Position numbers and translations under genes: made by a program
Shown here: piece by piece, positions 18,826 to 28,703 of the stretch
Numbering within the stretch: position 1 is the first letter of the stretch
How the letters are laid out: each line of letters starts with the position of its first letter
From: Terriglobia bacterium
GTDB lineage: Bacteria > Acidobacteriota > UBA6911
Direction: 5' to 3'
NCBI GenBank assembly: GCA_020072565.1
Contig: JAIQGI010000019.1
Coordinates: 179,473 to 243,472, forward strand
DNA: 64,000 nucleotides
Notes under the pieces: model-generated
Database searches by the model: none
What the model saw: the letters and a program-made list of their open reading frames with translations, nothing else
What the model was told of the DNA's origin: nothing

Positions 18826-21258
18826 ATGGACACCTGGTTTCAGAACATCCGCTACGCCTTTCGCGTGATCCGGCGCAGTCCGGGTGTGACTGCGGTGGTA
18901 GTGCTGGCGCTCGCCCTGGGGATCGGCGCAAACATCGGCATCTTCAGTGTGGTCAACGCGGTCCTGCTGCGTCCCCTCCCCTACAAGGACTCGGACCGGC
19001 TGGTTCAGATCTGGGGTCAGATGCTGAGCCGGAATGTCCCGTACCACTTCGTGCCCTATCCTGATTTCGCCGAGTGGAGGGAGCAGAGCCGCTCCTTTGA
19101 ATCGATGTCGGCCTATCGGTCGGTGGCTCTGAATCTGACCAATCGTGGCGAGCCTCGGAGGCTGAACTGCCTGCAGGTAAATGCAGGCTTCTTTCATATG
19201 GTCGGCGTGCCGCTGCTTCACGGGCGGGGTTTCCTCCAGGAGGAGGACAAGCCGGGAGCACAACGTGTGGCGGTAATGAACCACCCTCTCTGGCAGCAGG
19301 CATTTGGCTCGGATGCCAACATTGTCGGGCAATCGCTCACGCTGGATGGCAACAGCTACACGATCGTGGGTGTCCTGCCCGGAGGTTTCCAATTCGGCGG
19401 CACCGAACTGGACCTTTACGTTCCCTTGGCCGCATCGAGCCTGCGGAATCCGCAGGGTCTGAGCGTGTCCGTAGGCGCCTATGCGCGACTGAAGCCCGGC
19501 TTGACGCTGAAGACCGCGCAGGCCGACATCGACACCATCACCGCGCGGCTGAATCAGCAATACCCTGGGGGCATTCCGCGGGGCGCCCGGGTCTGGGGGC
19601 TGCGTGAGTTCATGGTGCGGGACGTGCGGTTGAGCCTCTGGATTTTGGCAGGCGCAGTCGGACTCGTACTTCTCATCGCCTGTGCCAATGTCGCCAACAT
19701 TCTGCTCGCCCGCGCCGATGTGCGCCGGAGGGAGATGGCGATCCGGGCGGCTCTGGGGGCGGATCGCAGGCGCATCGTCCGGCAAATCCTGAGCGAGAGC
19801 GTGGTCCTGGGGCTGGCCGGAGGCGTGCTCGGGATCCTGCTGGCGCTGTGGGGGATCAACACACTGGTCAAAACCAGCTCCGGCAGCTACCCGTTACTGA
19901 GAAGTGCAGCGCTGGATGCAACCACTCTGGCCTTTGCGCTGACACTCTCGCTGGTTACGGGAGTGATGTTTGGAATCGTTCCCGCGCTTACCATGGCGCA
20001 GGAGGGGTCGTCCTGGGGAGTGCTCAGTGGAGCCCTCAAGGAAGGATCCTCTACTGTCTCTGCGACCCGGTCGAGCAAACGCATCCGTGCGCTCCTGGTA
20101 GTTTTCGAAGTCGCACTCTCCTTGATGCTGCTTATTGCCGCCGGCCTTCTGGTGCGCAGCTTCTTCCGTCTGCAGCAGGTGAATCCGGGATTCGATGCCA
20201 GAGGCGTGCTTACCGCCAACATCACCTTGCCCCAGGAGAGATATCCGACCGGGCCCAAACGCCTTGCCATATATCAGGAGTTTCTGCAGAATCTCGCGCG
20301 CGCGCCCGAGGTTGAGGCTGCCGGTCTGGTCGATTTGCTGCCTCTCTCGGGCAGCAACTCCGGGACCGGGCTCATTCCTGAAGGACGCGCCGTGCCGCGG
20401 CCCGGAGAAATCCCGATCGTATGGCTGCGGTTCATGAGTGAGGACTACTTCCGGGCAATGTCCATACCCCTGCTTTCGGGTAGGCAGTTCAGCGAAAGGG
20501 ACAATCCGCCCGCCCCGCCCGTGGCCATCATCAATCGTACCCTGGCACGCCGCTTCTGGCCGGGAGAGGATCCGCTTGGAAAACGCTTCACGCTGGGGGC
20601 ACCCGGTCCGAATGTGCCGGCTTTTACGGTGGTAGGTCTTGCCGGCGACGTGCGTCATACCAACCTGATTCAGGAACCGGATGCGGAACTTTTCTTGTAC
20701 TACCGGCAGCTGAGCCCGATGCGCGTGACCGTGGCGGTCCGCACCAGGTCGGACCCTTCACGCTTAGGCAACACGGTGCGGCAGGCGCTCAGTTCAGTCG
20801 ACAAGGACCTGGCGGTAGCGCGGATTCAGACGATGGAGAAGATCCTGACTGATTCAATTTCCTCGCGGCGGCTGACTATGTTGCTTCTCAGCATTTTTGC
20901 GGCCGTCGCGCTCATACTCGCAGCGGTAGGAATTTATGGGGTCATCTCCTACTCCGTCGCACAGCGGAGGCACGAGATAGGAATTCGCATGGCTTTGGGC
21001 GCCCCCGGGGAACGCGTGCTCTGGATGGTGACAGGCCAGGCAATGCTGCTGGCCGGGGCCGGGGAAGTCGTGGGTCTGGCGGCAGCGTTCGCACTCCGGC
21101 GCCTCATCGAAAGCCAGCTTTACGGTTCCACCGTCATCGATCCGGCCATCTTCACGGCCGTCCCGCTGATCCTCGGGGCCGTGGCGCTTGTTGCCGCCAT
21201 CATTCCTGCGCGGCGGGCCATGCAGGTAGATCCGCTGATCGCCCTGAGACGCGAGTAG
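18826..21258 (+). CDS. MacB/FtsX-type ABC transporter permease (acidobacterial duplicated form)
   Basis: 810 residues with the duplicated layout typical of acidobacterial permeases: an N-terminal helix (SPGVTAVVVLALALGIGANIG), a MacB-like periplasmic domain (about 55 to 245), three helices of an FtsX domain (about 275 to 400), a second periplasmic domain (about 450 to 650), and a final FtsX domain (about 690 to 805, with HEIGIRMALGAP). The ATG at 18826 has GAGG upstream. No ATPase gene is adjacent. These orphan permeases are numerous in acidobacterial genomes; the substrate is unknown, with peptide or antibiotic export and lipoprotein handling as possibilities. Confidence 0.92.
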   Translation: MDTWFQNIRYAFRVIRRSPGVTAVVVLALALGIGANIGIFSVVNAVLLRPLPYKDSDRLVQIWGQMLSRNVPYHFVPYPDFAEWREQSRSFESMSAYRSVALNLTNRGEPRRLNCLQVNAGFFHMVGVPLLHGRGFLQEEDKPGAQRVAVMNHPLWQQAFGSDANIVGQSLTLDGNSYTIVGVLPGGFQFGGTELDLYVPLAASSLRNPQGLSVSVGAYARLKPGLTLKTAQADIDTITARLNQQYPGGIPRGARVWGLREFMVRDVRLSLWILAGAVGLVLLIACANVANILLARADVRRREMAIRAALGADRRRIVRQILSESVVLGLAGGVLGILLALWGINTLVKTSSGSYPLLRSAALDATTLAFALTLSLVTGVMFGIVPALTMAQEGSSWGVLSGALKEGSSTVSATRSSKRIRALLVVFEVALSLMLLIAAGLLVRSFFRLQQVNPGFDARGVLTANITLPQERYPTGPKRLAIYQEFLQNLARAPEVEAAGLVDLLPLSGSNSGTGLIPEGRAVPRPGEIPIVWLRFMSEDYFRAMSIPLLSGRQFSERDNPPAPPVAIINRTLARRFWPGEDPLGKRFTLGAPGPNVPAFTVVGLAGDVRHTNLIQEPDAELFLYYRQLSPMRVTVAVRTRSDPSRLGNTVRQALSSVDKDLAVARIQTMEKILTDSISSRRLTMLLLSIFAAVALILAAVGIYGVISYSVAQRRHEIGIRMALGAPGERVLWMVTGQAMLLAGAGEVVGLAAAFALRRLIESQLYGSTVIDPAIFTAVPLILGAVALVAAIIPARRAMQVDPLIALRRE

Positions 21259-21556
21259 GGACTGCAGGAAATGACCGAAGTGTATCCGGAATCGGATTCA
21301 GGATTTTTTGCAAACGCGACCATTCTCAGCCTACACGGGGACCGTTTCGTGCGTTTCGTGGTGACCTCACGCCGCGGTTTGGGGCATCAAAAGCCGGGTG
21401 ATCCTTCCTTGATGCCGTATAATGTCCTGCACAGAAATCCGGCAGCAGTGTAACTCAGGCTGAATGATATAGCGGCTCGGTCGGAATCATCTTCACGGGT
21501 TCGCGCTCGAAGTCTGATGCGCGGTGGCATTATCGGCGTGAAAATGGAGGAACAAA

Positions 21557-22522
21557 ATGAATATGCCCGCAAAGAAATCGGCAGTCAGTGCTGTGCTCCT
21601 CGTCCTGGCGGTGACGGCCGGGATGGTTCGAGCCCAGGATCAGGCTCCTCAGACGCGGATCGACCGGCTGAGAATGCAGATCGAGCGCTTGACCCGAAGG
21701 GCGGATGGCCAGGTCGGGGTCGCGATCAAACACCTCGAGAGCGGTCAGACGCTGAACGTGAACGGGGACATGCTGTTTCCGATGGCCAGCGCGTTCAAGG
21801 TCCCCGTCCTCGTCGAACTCCTTTATCAGGTCAAGGAGGGCCGTTTCAAGCTCGAGGATGAGATTTCGGTCCAGAAATCCGAGCAGCATATCGGCAGCGG
21901 GATGATCTCGAGCCTGGTCATGCCCGGAATAAAACTCAGCGTACTCAACATGGCCCACTTCATGATGATGATCAGCGACAATTCGGCCGCCGACATCCTG
22001 CTCGAGAAAGTCGGTGCGGAGAACGTCAACGCCCGGCTGAAGAACCTCGGCATTACGGGCATGTCCGTGAACCGCTCGTGCCAGAAACTGATCACGGATT
22101 TCCAGGCGCTGCGGTCAGGCGCGAGGACGCCCGAACAGAGGAAGGCCGCGATCGTCAAATTCGGAGAAAATCCCGAGGATGAGGCAACCCCTGTGGCCAT
22201 GAACACGCTGCTGGAGAAGATCTACAAAAAAGAGATCCCGGACCCGGATCTCTCCAGCCTGGCGCTGCAGATCATGCTGAAATGCGAGACCGGCGAGAAA
22301 CGGATCAAGGGGGAACTTCCACCGGGGACAGTCGTGGCTCATAAAACCGGAACCCTCGCCGGAACGGTCGACGATTGCGGAATCATCTACCTTCCCGACG
22401 GACAGGGGCACGTCGCCTTGACCGTCCTGACCAAGGATTTCACGGCGGACACGAGCGATGTCGAAGAGATCATCGCCAAGATCGCGCGCTTCGTATACGA
22501 CTATTTTTACTTCGCAAATTGA
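21557..22522 (+). CDS. Class A beta-lactamase-type serine hydrolase
   Basis: 321 residues with a signal peptide ending near VRAQDQA. All motifs of a class A enzyme are present: the nucleophile in SAFK (S-x-x-K), SDN in MISDNSAADILL, a Glu-containing omega-loop (NPEDEATPVAMNTLLEKI) and KTG in VAHKTGT. GGAGG lies 8 bases upstream of the ATG. The protein is slightly longer than common class A enzymes (about 290). It could be a true beta-lactamase; environmental members are often of unproven activity. Nothing nearby suggests mobility or a regulatory blaR/blaI pair. Confidence 0.9.
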   Translation: MNMPAKKSAVSAVLLVLAVTAGMVRAQDQAPQTRIDRLRMQIERLTRRADGQVGVAIKHLESGQTLNVNGDMLFPMASAFKVPVLVELLYQVKEGRFKLEDEISVQKSEQHIGSGMISSLVMPGIKLSVLNMAHFMMMISDNSAADILLEKVGAENVNARLKNLGITGMSVNRSCQKLITDFQALRSGARTPEQRKAAIVKFGENPEDEATPVAMNTLLEKIYKKEIPDPDLSSLALQIMLKCETGEKRIKGELPPGTVVAHKTGTLAGTVDDCGIIYLPDGQGHVALTVLTKDFTADTSDVEEIIAKIARFVYDYFYFAN

Positions 22523-22616
22523 TGCGGGAGCCTTCGTCCCCCGATTTCGAGTGGTGCGTGCCGGCTTCGTGGTGAGACGCCGGCACGCACCTGCGGGCTG
22601 GTGGCACGCCTGAGCG

Positions 22617-25600
22617 TTACCGGGCTGCGCCCGTGCCGGCTGCTCCGGCACGGCCGGCGTTCAGGTGGTTCCAGTTCAGGATGGCGTTGAAGGCCAGGAA
22701 GAAGCTGCCCTGGGTCTCATAACGCCAGAAGGGGCGGACACCGAACAGCACGATGTGGCCCTTGCCGAGCGACGCATCCACGAGCGCGGGCCGCCCCGCC
22801 AGACCCTCGCCGCCGACGAGTTCGCCCGACAGAAGCAGATCATTTGCATCGGTGGGATACGACAGCAGTACTCGCGGAGCATTGATGGCCGCTGCTCCGC
22901 CGCCGCGCCCGCCGAACTGTCCACCGCCGAATCCGCCGCCACCGCCGGCGGCGCCACGGCCGCCGCGGCCGGCACCGGTCGTGGTAGCGGCCGGCGGACC
23001 CGCATCGAGAGTCGTCAACCGCGGAGGTGTAGCCATGGGCTGCAGGTTGCCGCCGCCGACTCCTGCCGGCGAGCCGCCGCGCCCGCCGCCGCCTCCACGC
23101 CCGCCACCGGCGCTCAACGCGAGATTCGGCCCGTTCTTATACATGGCACCCAGCGCGTTCTGATCGTAGCCGTAAAGGATGGGGCTGGTCTTGTCGCCGA
23201 GCAGCACCTTGATCACTGAGCCTGGCGCATAGAGGCCTTCGGGCTGGTCAATCGACACGCCGGGGGCAAGCCGGTAATCCACCAGTTGAGCGGCAGGCGT
23301 GCCTTCCGCGATCAGCAGACCGCCTTCCTGCACGAAGGCCTCGAGGGCCTTCAAGCCGTCGCGGCCAAGACTGCCGCGCGTATCCTCTGACGAATCCGGC
23401 GTGCCCACATTCGGCGTGAGGTCGGTTTTCTTGTATGGCCGTGGCGCGCCCGTGGCGGGGATCTCACCGCCATCCACGGTAACGGGGCCATTCGGATAGA
23501 TGATCACGTCGAACTTCGCCCGCAGGTTACCCTGGCGCACGAGGTTGTCGCCGAAGTACGTGTATGGAATCTTGAACTTGTCGAACACGAGCCGCACCCA
23601 GCCTTCATCCTGTGTGCTCGACCAGGAGTGGAGATAGCCGATGCGCGGCACGTCGAGGTCATGCATCGGCACGCCGGGGGGCGTGTCGGTCGCCCAGGCC
23701 GAAAGTCCAAAATCGCGGATCTGCGGCTCGAGCGCCGCGCGGTCGGCGTTCGGAATGATGAATGCCCCGGGGGCAAAGTGGTGGCCACCCAGGTCAAACG
23801 CCTGCTCGGCCGCCGACATCTTCACTTTGGCATTGGCGAAACGGAACGTGGCGAGGGTGTTGTCGGTGGTGTGATCGATGACGATCGTGCTGCCACTGCC
23901 GGTAATCGTTCCGGGCACCTTGAAATCGGCTGCAGCCAGCGCCATCGGCTTGTCGAATATGCTCTTGTCTTCGATACGGTAAGTCTGCACGTTGCGCAGC
24001 AGCGGCAACGACCAGCCTGTGTCGTCGTACGGACGCGGATTCTGTTCCGGGTACCACTGCACGCCGAGGAGCGTATTGACCAGGCCGCCATACGGCTGAT
24101 CGAGCCGGATGATGTAGTCTCCGGCTGCCACCTGGACGTTGCCAATCGCAAACGGCGCGGTGGCGGTGTGCACCTCGACCGCTTCGCGGCGGAAGTGATT
24201 CATCAGGTCGGCGGCCTCGACGCGGCGGCGTTGCTGTGTGGGAACCACATAGGCGTACGGAGCCCGCGTCTTGCCCTGTTCGATCATCATCTTGTTCTTG
24301 ATGTAGTAGTTCTCGAGGAACAATTCCCGGTTTTTCGCGACCGCGTTGATCGCAAAGAGGATCGCCGACTCCTGCATGTTGATGTTCTCACGGCCGCTCC
24401 ACTGCACACCTCCGGGCGGCACCGGGAAAGGGCGGTACCATTCGCGGCTCTGCCCCGCACCGGTGCCTCGTCCACGGCCGCCGGCTTGCGCGGCCTCGCC
24501 CGGCGGCTGGCCGGCAGCGGCTGCGGCCGCCGGGGGAGCTCCCGCGCGCCCGGCGGCCGGGGCCTCACCGCCACGGCCGCCACCGCCACCGCCGCCTCCG
24601 TAGCTCTGAGTCTCGTAGAATTTGCCGATCGAGTTGTGCGTGACCGCAATCCAGAACATGTAGTTCGGGACCCAGCCGTCATAGTAGTTGTACGTCCACA
24701 CCCCGGGCACGCCGCGTTTGGTCATTTCCATGATCTCCGTCTGCGCGAGCCACCACCACTCGGTCACCAGGACGGGCGCGATCTCCGGATAGTATGGGCC
24801 GGTGCCCGTGGACGTGTAGAGCAGCGTTACCGACTCGTGCAGGTCGTGCATGACCTGAGGATGCAGGTCGAGGAACGCCTTCAGCATGTTTTGAGTCAGG
24901 ACGAGGCCTTTGCCGATCCCGTCGCGATTGTTGTCGTGCGCGACGTAGTGGCCCCAATACACGAAGGATGACGGCTGGCCGGCCTCCGACGCGCGCCGGC
25001 TGTCTACATATCGTTCATGACCGTCGACCTCGCTCACCGGCGTGATGACGACGATGGCGTTGTTGCGGATCTGCTGGATGAACGCAGTCTCTTCGACCGC
25101 CAGGCGGAAGGCCAGCTCGATCAGCATCTCCGGGCTGCCGGCCTCGCTCGAATGGAGGCTGCCGGTTATGTAGTAGATCGGCTTGCCGGTCTGGATGAGC
25201 TGCCGGGCCTGAGCGTCGGTCAGTTTGCGCGGGTCTGTGAGTTGCGCCGTGATCTGCTTGTATTTTTCGAGCGACTTGATCGTCGCTTCATCGGCGACTG
25301 CAAGCGCGACCATGGGACGCCCTTCGTCGGTCTTGCCGATCTCCCACATCGTGACTCGGTCCGACGCCTTGTCGAGCGCCTCGTAGTACGCCACGATGTC
25401 CTTGTGATACGTAAGCCTGTTGTTCTCACCGGGCACGTACTTGAAAAATGCCAGCGGGGACGGGACTGTTGCCGAGAGCGGCATGTGATCGACCAGTTCG
25501 GTCAAAATCCGCTTGTCCGGTGTGGCGTCCAGGATCCGCTTCGTGTAGTCATCATCATTTTTCTGCACCTGCGCCTGCACCGCAGCCGGGCGGGTCTGCT

Positions 25601-25697
25601 TGCGTGCCTGAAATGCGCCGGCGCCGACAGCAAGGGCAAACGCGACGCCGAATATGAGCGTCATCCTCAGCGTTCGCCGAAATTTCTGCTTACCCAT
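22617..25697 (-). CDS. Exported M14-family zinc carboxypeptidase with glycine-rich insertions
   Basis: 1026 residues. A signal peptide (MTLIFGVAFALAVGAGAFQA region) is followed by an M14 domain: GSLHSSEAGSPE supplies the zinc His/Glu pair, then DGHERYVDSRR and VAHDNNRDGIG. The C-terminal 600 residues include a beta-sandwich and a class-I amidotransferase-like fold (VQEGGLLIAEGTPAAQ). Two long low-complexity tracts interrupt it: a Gly/Ala/Pro-rich stretch near residue 370 to 425 and Gly/Arg tracts near 860 to 945. These may be extended linkers. The ATG at 25697 has GGAGGGAG upstream. Probably periplasmic or secreted, releasing amino acids from peptides. Confidence 0.88.
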   Translation of the reverse strand: MGKQKFRRTLRMTLIFGVAFALAVGAGAFQARKQTRPAAVQAQVQKNDDDYTKRILDATPDKRILTELVDHMPLSATVPSPLAFFKYVPGENNRLTYHKDIVAYYEALDKASDRVTMWEIGKTDEGRPMVALAVADEATIKSLEKYKQITAQLTDPRKLTDAQARQLIQTGKPIYYITGSLHSSEAGSPEMLIELAFRLAVEETAFIQQIRNNAIVVITPVSEVDGHERYVDSRRASEAGQPSSFVYWGHYVAHDNNRDGIGKGLVLTQNMLKAFLDLHPQVMHDLHESVTLLYTSTGTGPYYPEIAPVLVTEWWWLAQTEIMEMTKRGVPGVWTYNYYDGWVPNYMFWIAVTHNSIGKFYETQSYGGGGGGGGRGGEAPAAGRAGAPPAAAAAAGQPPGEAAQAGGRGRGTGAGQSREWYRPFPVPPGGVQWSGRENINMQESAILFAINAVAKNRELFLENYYIKNKMMIEQGKTRAPYAYVVPTQQRRRVEAADLMNHFRREAVEVHTATAPFAIGNVQVAAGDYIIRLDQPYGGLVNTLLGVQWYPEQNPRPYDDTGWSLPLLRNVQTYRIEDKSIFDKPMALAAADFKVPGTITGSGSTIVIDHTTDNTLATFRFANAKVKMSAAEQAFDLGGHHFAPGAFIIPNADRAALEPQIRDFGLSAWATDTPPGVPMHDLDVPRIGYLHSWSSTQDEGWVRLVFDKFKIPYTYFGDNLVRQGNLRAKFDVIIYPNGPVTVDGGEIPATGAPRPYKKTDLTPNVGTPDSSEDTRGSLGRDGLKALEAFVQEGGLLIAEGTPAAQLVDYRLAPGVSIDQPEGLYAPGSVIKVLLGDKTSPILYGYDQNALGAMYKNGPNLALSAGGGRGGGGGRGGSPAGVGGGNLQPMATPPRLTTLDAGPPAATTTGAGRGGRGAAGGGGGFGGGQFGGRGGGAAAINAPRVLLSYPTDANDLLLSGELVGGEGLAGRPALVDASLGKGHIVLFGVRPFWRYETQGSFFLAFNAILNWNHLNAGRAGAAGTGAAR

Positions 25698-25878
25698 AAC
25701 TCCCTCCAATGCGCGGAATGTCTGAGGTATTTGAATCTAGCGATGGTAACTCGCTCTTCCTTGGTCGCAGCAGAATAGCACCGATCGGACAGGAAATCAG
25801 CGGAATTCTGCCACGCTCCAGGTGGAACGGAGGACATTTCTTGAGCAGAAGAGCTATACTCGGCCGGAGGAGGAAACC

Positions 25879-26847
25879 ATGAAGCTGATCCTGTGGGTGC
25901 TCGGCGTTATCGCAATGGGTTCAACGATCTCCCCGGCTCAATCGCCCGGATCCGTGAAGGTAGCCTTGGTCAAGAATGCCTATTCCGGGTCGCGCGAGGA
26001 GGCGGAGCTTTCGCCGGGTCCGGATGCCCTCGAGCGCGCAGGATTGGCGGAGATGCTGGCCGGATTGGGCTGCGACGTGGCGCCGCCGCGCAACGCCCGG
26101 TTGACGGCGGAGCAGGAAAAAGAGTACGGCGCATGGCAGCGTATGGGACTCGCGAACGGGCACCTCGGCAGAATCGTCGCCGACAGCCTCAAGGAAGGCC
26201 GATTCCCGGTCGGCCTGCTCGCGAACTGCAACGGGTTGATGGGTATGCTTGCAGGCCTGCAGCACTCAGGGCCGACCACCCGGCCGTTGAAGGTCGGTCT
26301 GGTGTGGATTGACGCCCACGCCGATTTCAATATCCCGGAGACTACGCTGAGCGGCATGCTCGGCGGCATGCCGGTTGCCGTCGCTGCAGGTCTCTGCCTG
26401 ACGCGCCTCCGGTTGCAGTCCGGTCTCGATCCCGCCTTACCCTTCAGCTACATCGTGATGGCCGGCGTGAGAGACGTGGATCCACTCGAGCAGGAACTGC
26501 TCGATCGGCACAGAATCGAGATGATACCCGTCGCCGACCTGCGCCGGTCGTCGCAGAAAATCCACGAACAGATGAAACGGCTGAGCGACTTGACCGACCT
26601 GATCTATATCCACATCGATATGGACGTGCTGGATCCGAAGGAGGTTTCAGGCCATTCGCTGACCGTCGCCGGGGGGCCTGCGAGCCGCGAGCTTGCCGGT
26701 GCGCTCACGACGATGTTCCAGTACAAAAAGGCCGCGGCGCTCGGGATCGCGTCCTATCCGGCCGACAGGGATCAGGATAAGATTTCTCTAAGAGCCGCAT
26801 ATGCGCTTGTCGAGGGAGCAATCCGCGGGATACAGGCCAGGCAGTAA
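25879..26847 (+). CDS. Exported arginase/agmatinase-fold protein with an altered metal site
   Basis: 322 residues beginning with a signal peptide (MKLILWVLGVIAMGSTISPA) behind GGAGGAGG. The ureohydrolase fold is clear from WIDAHADFN (two Asp and one His of the binuclear manganese site) and HIDMDVLDP, then AGGPASREL. Where normal enzymes have GGDHS, this one reads LLANCNG, so the first metal-binding histidine is replaced by asparagine. Export plus loss of one ligand suggests changed chemistry or a non-catalytic role; related ureohydrolases act on arginine, agmatine, guanidinobutyrate or formiminoglutamate. It stands alone. Confidence 0.85.
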   Translation: MKLILWVLGVIAMGSTISPAQSPGSVKVALVKNAYSGSREEAELSPGPDALERAGLAEMLAGLGCDVAPPRNARLTAEQEKEYGAWQRMGLANGHLGRIVADSLKEGRFPVGLLANCNGLMGMLAGLQHSGPTTRPLKVGLVWIDAHADFNIPETTLSGMLGGMPVAVAAGLCLTRLRLQSGLDPALPFSYIVMAGVRDVDPLEQELLDRHRIEMIPVADLRRSSQKIHEQMKRLSDLTDLIYIHIDMDVLDPKEVSGHSLTVAGGPASRELAGALTTMFQYKKAAALGIASYPADRDQDKISLRAAYALVEGAIRGIQARQ

Positions 26848-26976
26848 TATAATTGATGAAAATCCTGCGGCTCGATGGCCATTCTCTCAACAATCGCCGG
26901 GAAGAATTCAATCCGCCCAGTGCACGAAAGACGCGAAAGTATTGATGATCATGAAATATAGTGACGGAAATAAAAC

Positions 26977-27066
26977 TCCCGGCCCCAAAGGGGCGTCAGT
27001 GAGTAGACCCGGGCGTGAGCCGGGGTTGAGAGCCGGAGAAAAAATGAGCCCTGAAAGGACGGCACT
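26977..27066. repeat. Clustered palindromic intergenic repeat
   Basis: About 90 bases holding several short palindromes in series: GGCCCCAAAGGGGC, CCGGGCGTGAGCCGG and GAGCCCTGAAAGGAC. This kind of array is a known style of dispersed extragenic repeat in acidobacteria and planctomycetes. It lies in the convergent gap between the arginase-like and transporter genes, where it might also stop transcription. No second full copy is in the window. Confidence 0.45.
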
Positions 27067-27131
27067 CTTTCCATGGAATCCAGTCACTCTATTATCTGAG
27101 ATTCAAGAGTTTCGTATATTCGGTGGTGAAG

Positions 27132-28637
27132 TCACGCAGCTGCCTGCACGGCCCGCGTTGCGCCGTGCCGGTTGATCCACAGCCCGCCGACGCCGAGAGT
27201 CAGGAAGATGACGGCCTGTACGACGGTGCGGTACTGTATCGGCTGCGCGGTTACTCCCAAAACCAGGAATGCCAGCCCAAGCAGCCCGATGAGGCCGTAG
27301 GCAACGTTCATGGCGCGCGCAGCCCGCCGCCGGGTATCCGCCGTGTCGGATCCGAACTTCCGGAAAAACAGAATCAGTCCCAGCGCCGCGCACACGTCCA
27401 GTACGGCAAACAGGAGCCAGAAGAGAGTGGATCGCCCCCCGATCGCATTCGTGCGCAGCACAGGCTCGATCATGCGCGCGTAGAGGAGGGCGCCGACGTT
27501 CGCGCCCAGCAGCGAGCCGAACACGCCGTACAGGAAGGCGTATCCCATATACACTGCCTTGCGATCCTGCGGCGCCACCAGGCCGATGAAGCTGTAGTAC
27601 TTCGGATGCGCCGTCATCTCGCCGATTGAAAACACCGCAATGCCCGCGACGAACACCCAGGGATTGCGCGAGAGCGCCAGGAGCAGGAAGCCGGCCGCTC
27701 CGATCGACATGCCCGTCACCATGGTAGGCAGCGCCTTGCGGGCGGAGACGATCCGGCTCACCAGCACCTGCAGCAGGATGATGGTGCCCGCATTGATTGC
27801 GGTTACGTGTTCGATGTCGAACTGAAAGCTCCAGGGAAGACCGATTCCATGCAGCAGGCCTGTGATTGCGGTACTGACCGGCTCCTTGTCGATGACGTCG
27901 CGCAGATACCACAGGACCGTGCCAAAGTTCTGGAAATACAGGATCCAGAACCCGGAATAAACCACCACCATCAGCATGAAGCGGGCGTCGCCGAGCACCT
28001 CGGCCGCCCCGGCCAGGACCTCGCCCAGCTTCTTGGTGCTCACCGGCCGCGGCGGCTCCCGGTAAAGAAATAAGGCGGGAAGCAGCATTGCCGCACAGTA
28101 GGCCGCCGAGGCGGTAAAGACGTATTGCCATGAGAACCCCTTGAGGACACTCACGACCAGGGGAGCGAGAAAAGCGCCGAGGTTGATCATCCAGTAGTAA
28201 ATGCCGAAGCCGAGTCCGGAGGTGCGCTCATCGGTCGTCCGGGCGATGGTGCCCGAAATGATCGGCTTGAAAAGGCCGGAGCCGGTGGCCATGACGAGCA
28301 GAAAGAGGAAGACGAGCGCATAGCTGGACATGTTGCCGGCCGCGAAGTATCCGGTCGCCAGCAAGGAGAAGGCAACCAGCAGCACCCGCCGGTAACCGTA
28401 GCGGTCGGCAAGTGCCCCTCCCAGGATCGGCAGGACATAGGTGAACGCATAGACGATCCCCTGCAGGAAACCCACCGCCTGGGTGTTGAAGCCGAGTCCT
28501 CCCTCGGCCACTGCCAATGTGAGATAGCCCCCGAGAATGGAATTCAGCCCATAGTAAGCGGCCCGCTCGAACAGCTCCATGACGTTGGCGATCCAGAAGG
28601 TGCGGGGGTAGTCGCGGAAGATATTGATCCTGGTCAT
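27132..28637 (-). CDS. POT/PTR-type proton-dependent oligopeptide transporter
   Basis: 501 residues with about 12 to 14 transmembrane helices of the major facilitator superfamily. The first helix contains ELFERAAYYGLNSI, matching the E-x-x-E-R proton-coupling motif of POT peptide transporters. GGALADRYGYRRVLL is the loop 2-3 signature. It is shorter at the C-terminus than the second POT-type gene at 31955-33985. The likely role is uptake of di- or tripeptides with protons, which fits peptidase T and the secreted peptidases. Substrate identity is inferred from family only. Confidence 0.85.
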   Translation of the reverse strand: MTRINIFRDYPRTFWIANVMELFERAAYYGLNSILGGYLTLAVAEGGLGFNTQAVGFLQGIVYAFTYVLPILGGALADRYGYRRVLLVAFSLLATGYFAAGNMSSYALVFLFLLVMATGSGLFKPIISGTIARTTDERTSGLGFGIYYWMINLGAFLAPLVVSVLKGFSWQYVFTASAAYCAAMLLPALFLYREPPRPVSTKKLGEVLAGAAEVLGDARFMLMVVVYSGFWILYFQNFGTVLWYLRDVIDKEPVSTAITGLLHGIGLPWSFQFDIEHVTAINAGTIILLQVLVSRIVSARKALPTMVTGMSIGAAGFLLLALSRNPWVFVAGIAVFSIGEMTAHPKYYSFIGLVAPQDRKAVYMGYAFLYGVFGSLLGANVGALLYARMIEPVLRTNAIGGRSTLFWLLFAVLDVCAALGLILFFRKFGSDTADTRRRAARAMNVAYGLIGLLGLAFLVLGVTAQPIQYRTVVQAVIFLTLGVGGLWINRHGATRAVQAAA

Positions 28638-28703
28638 GATTTCCTCTCAGCTCCGGTGAACCGCAGGTGAACGCAGTGCCACGTAGAGGAACATATATAA
28701 CAT

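Noticed and set aside
23628..24971. Plus-strand frame of 447 codons
   Set aside because: Antisense to the M14 peptidase gene.
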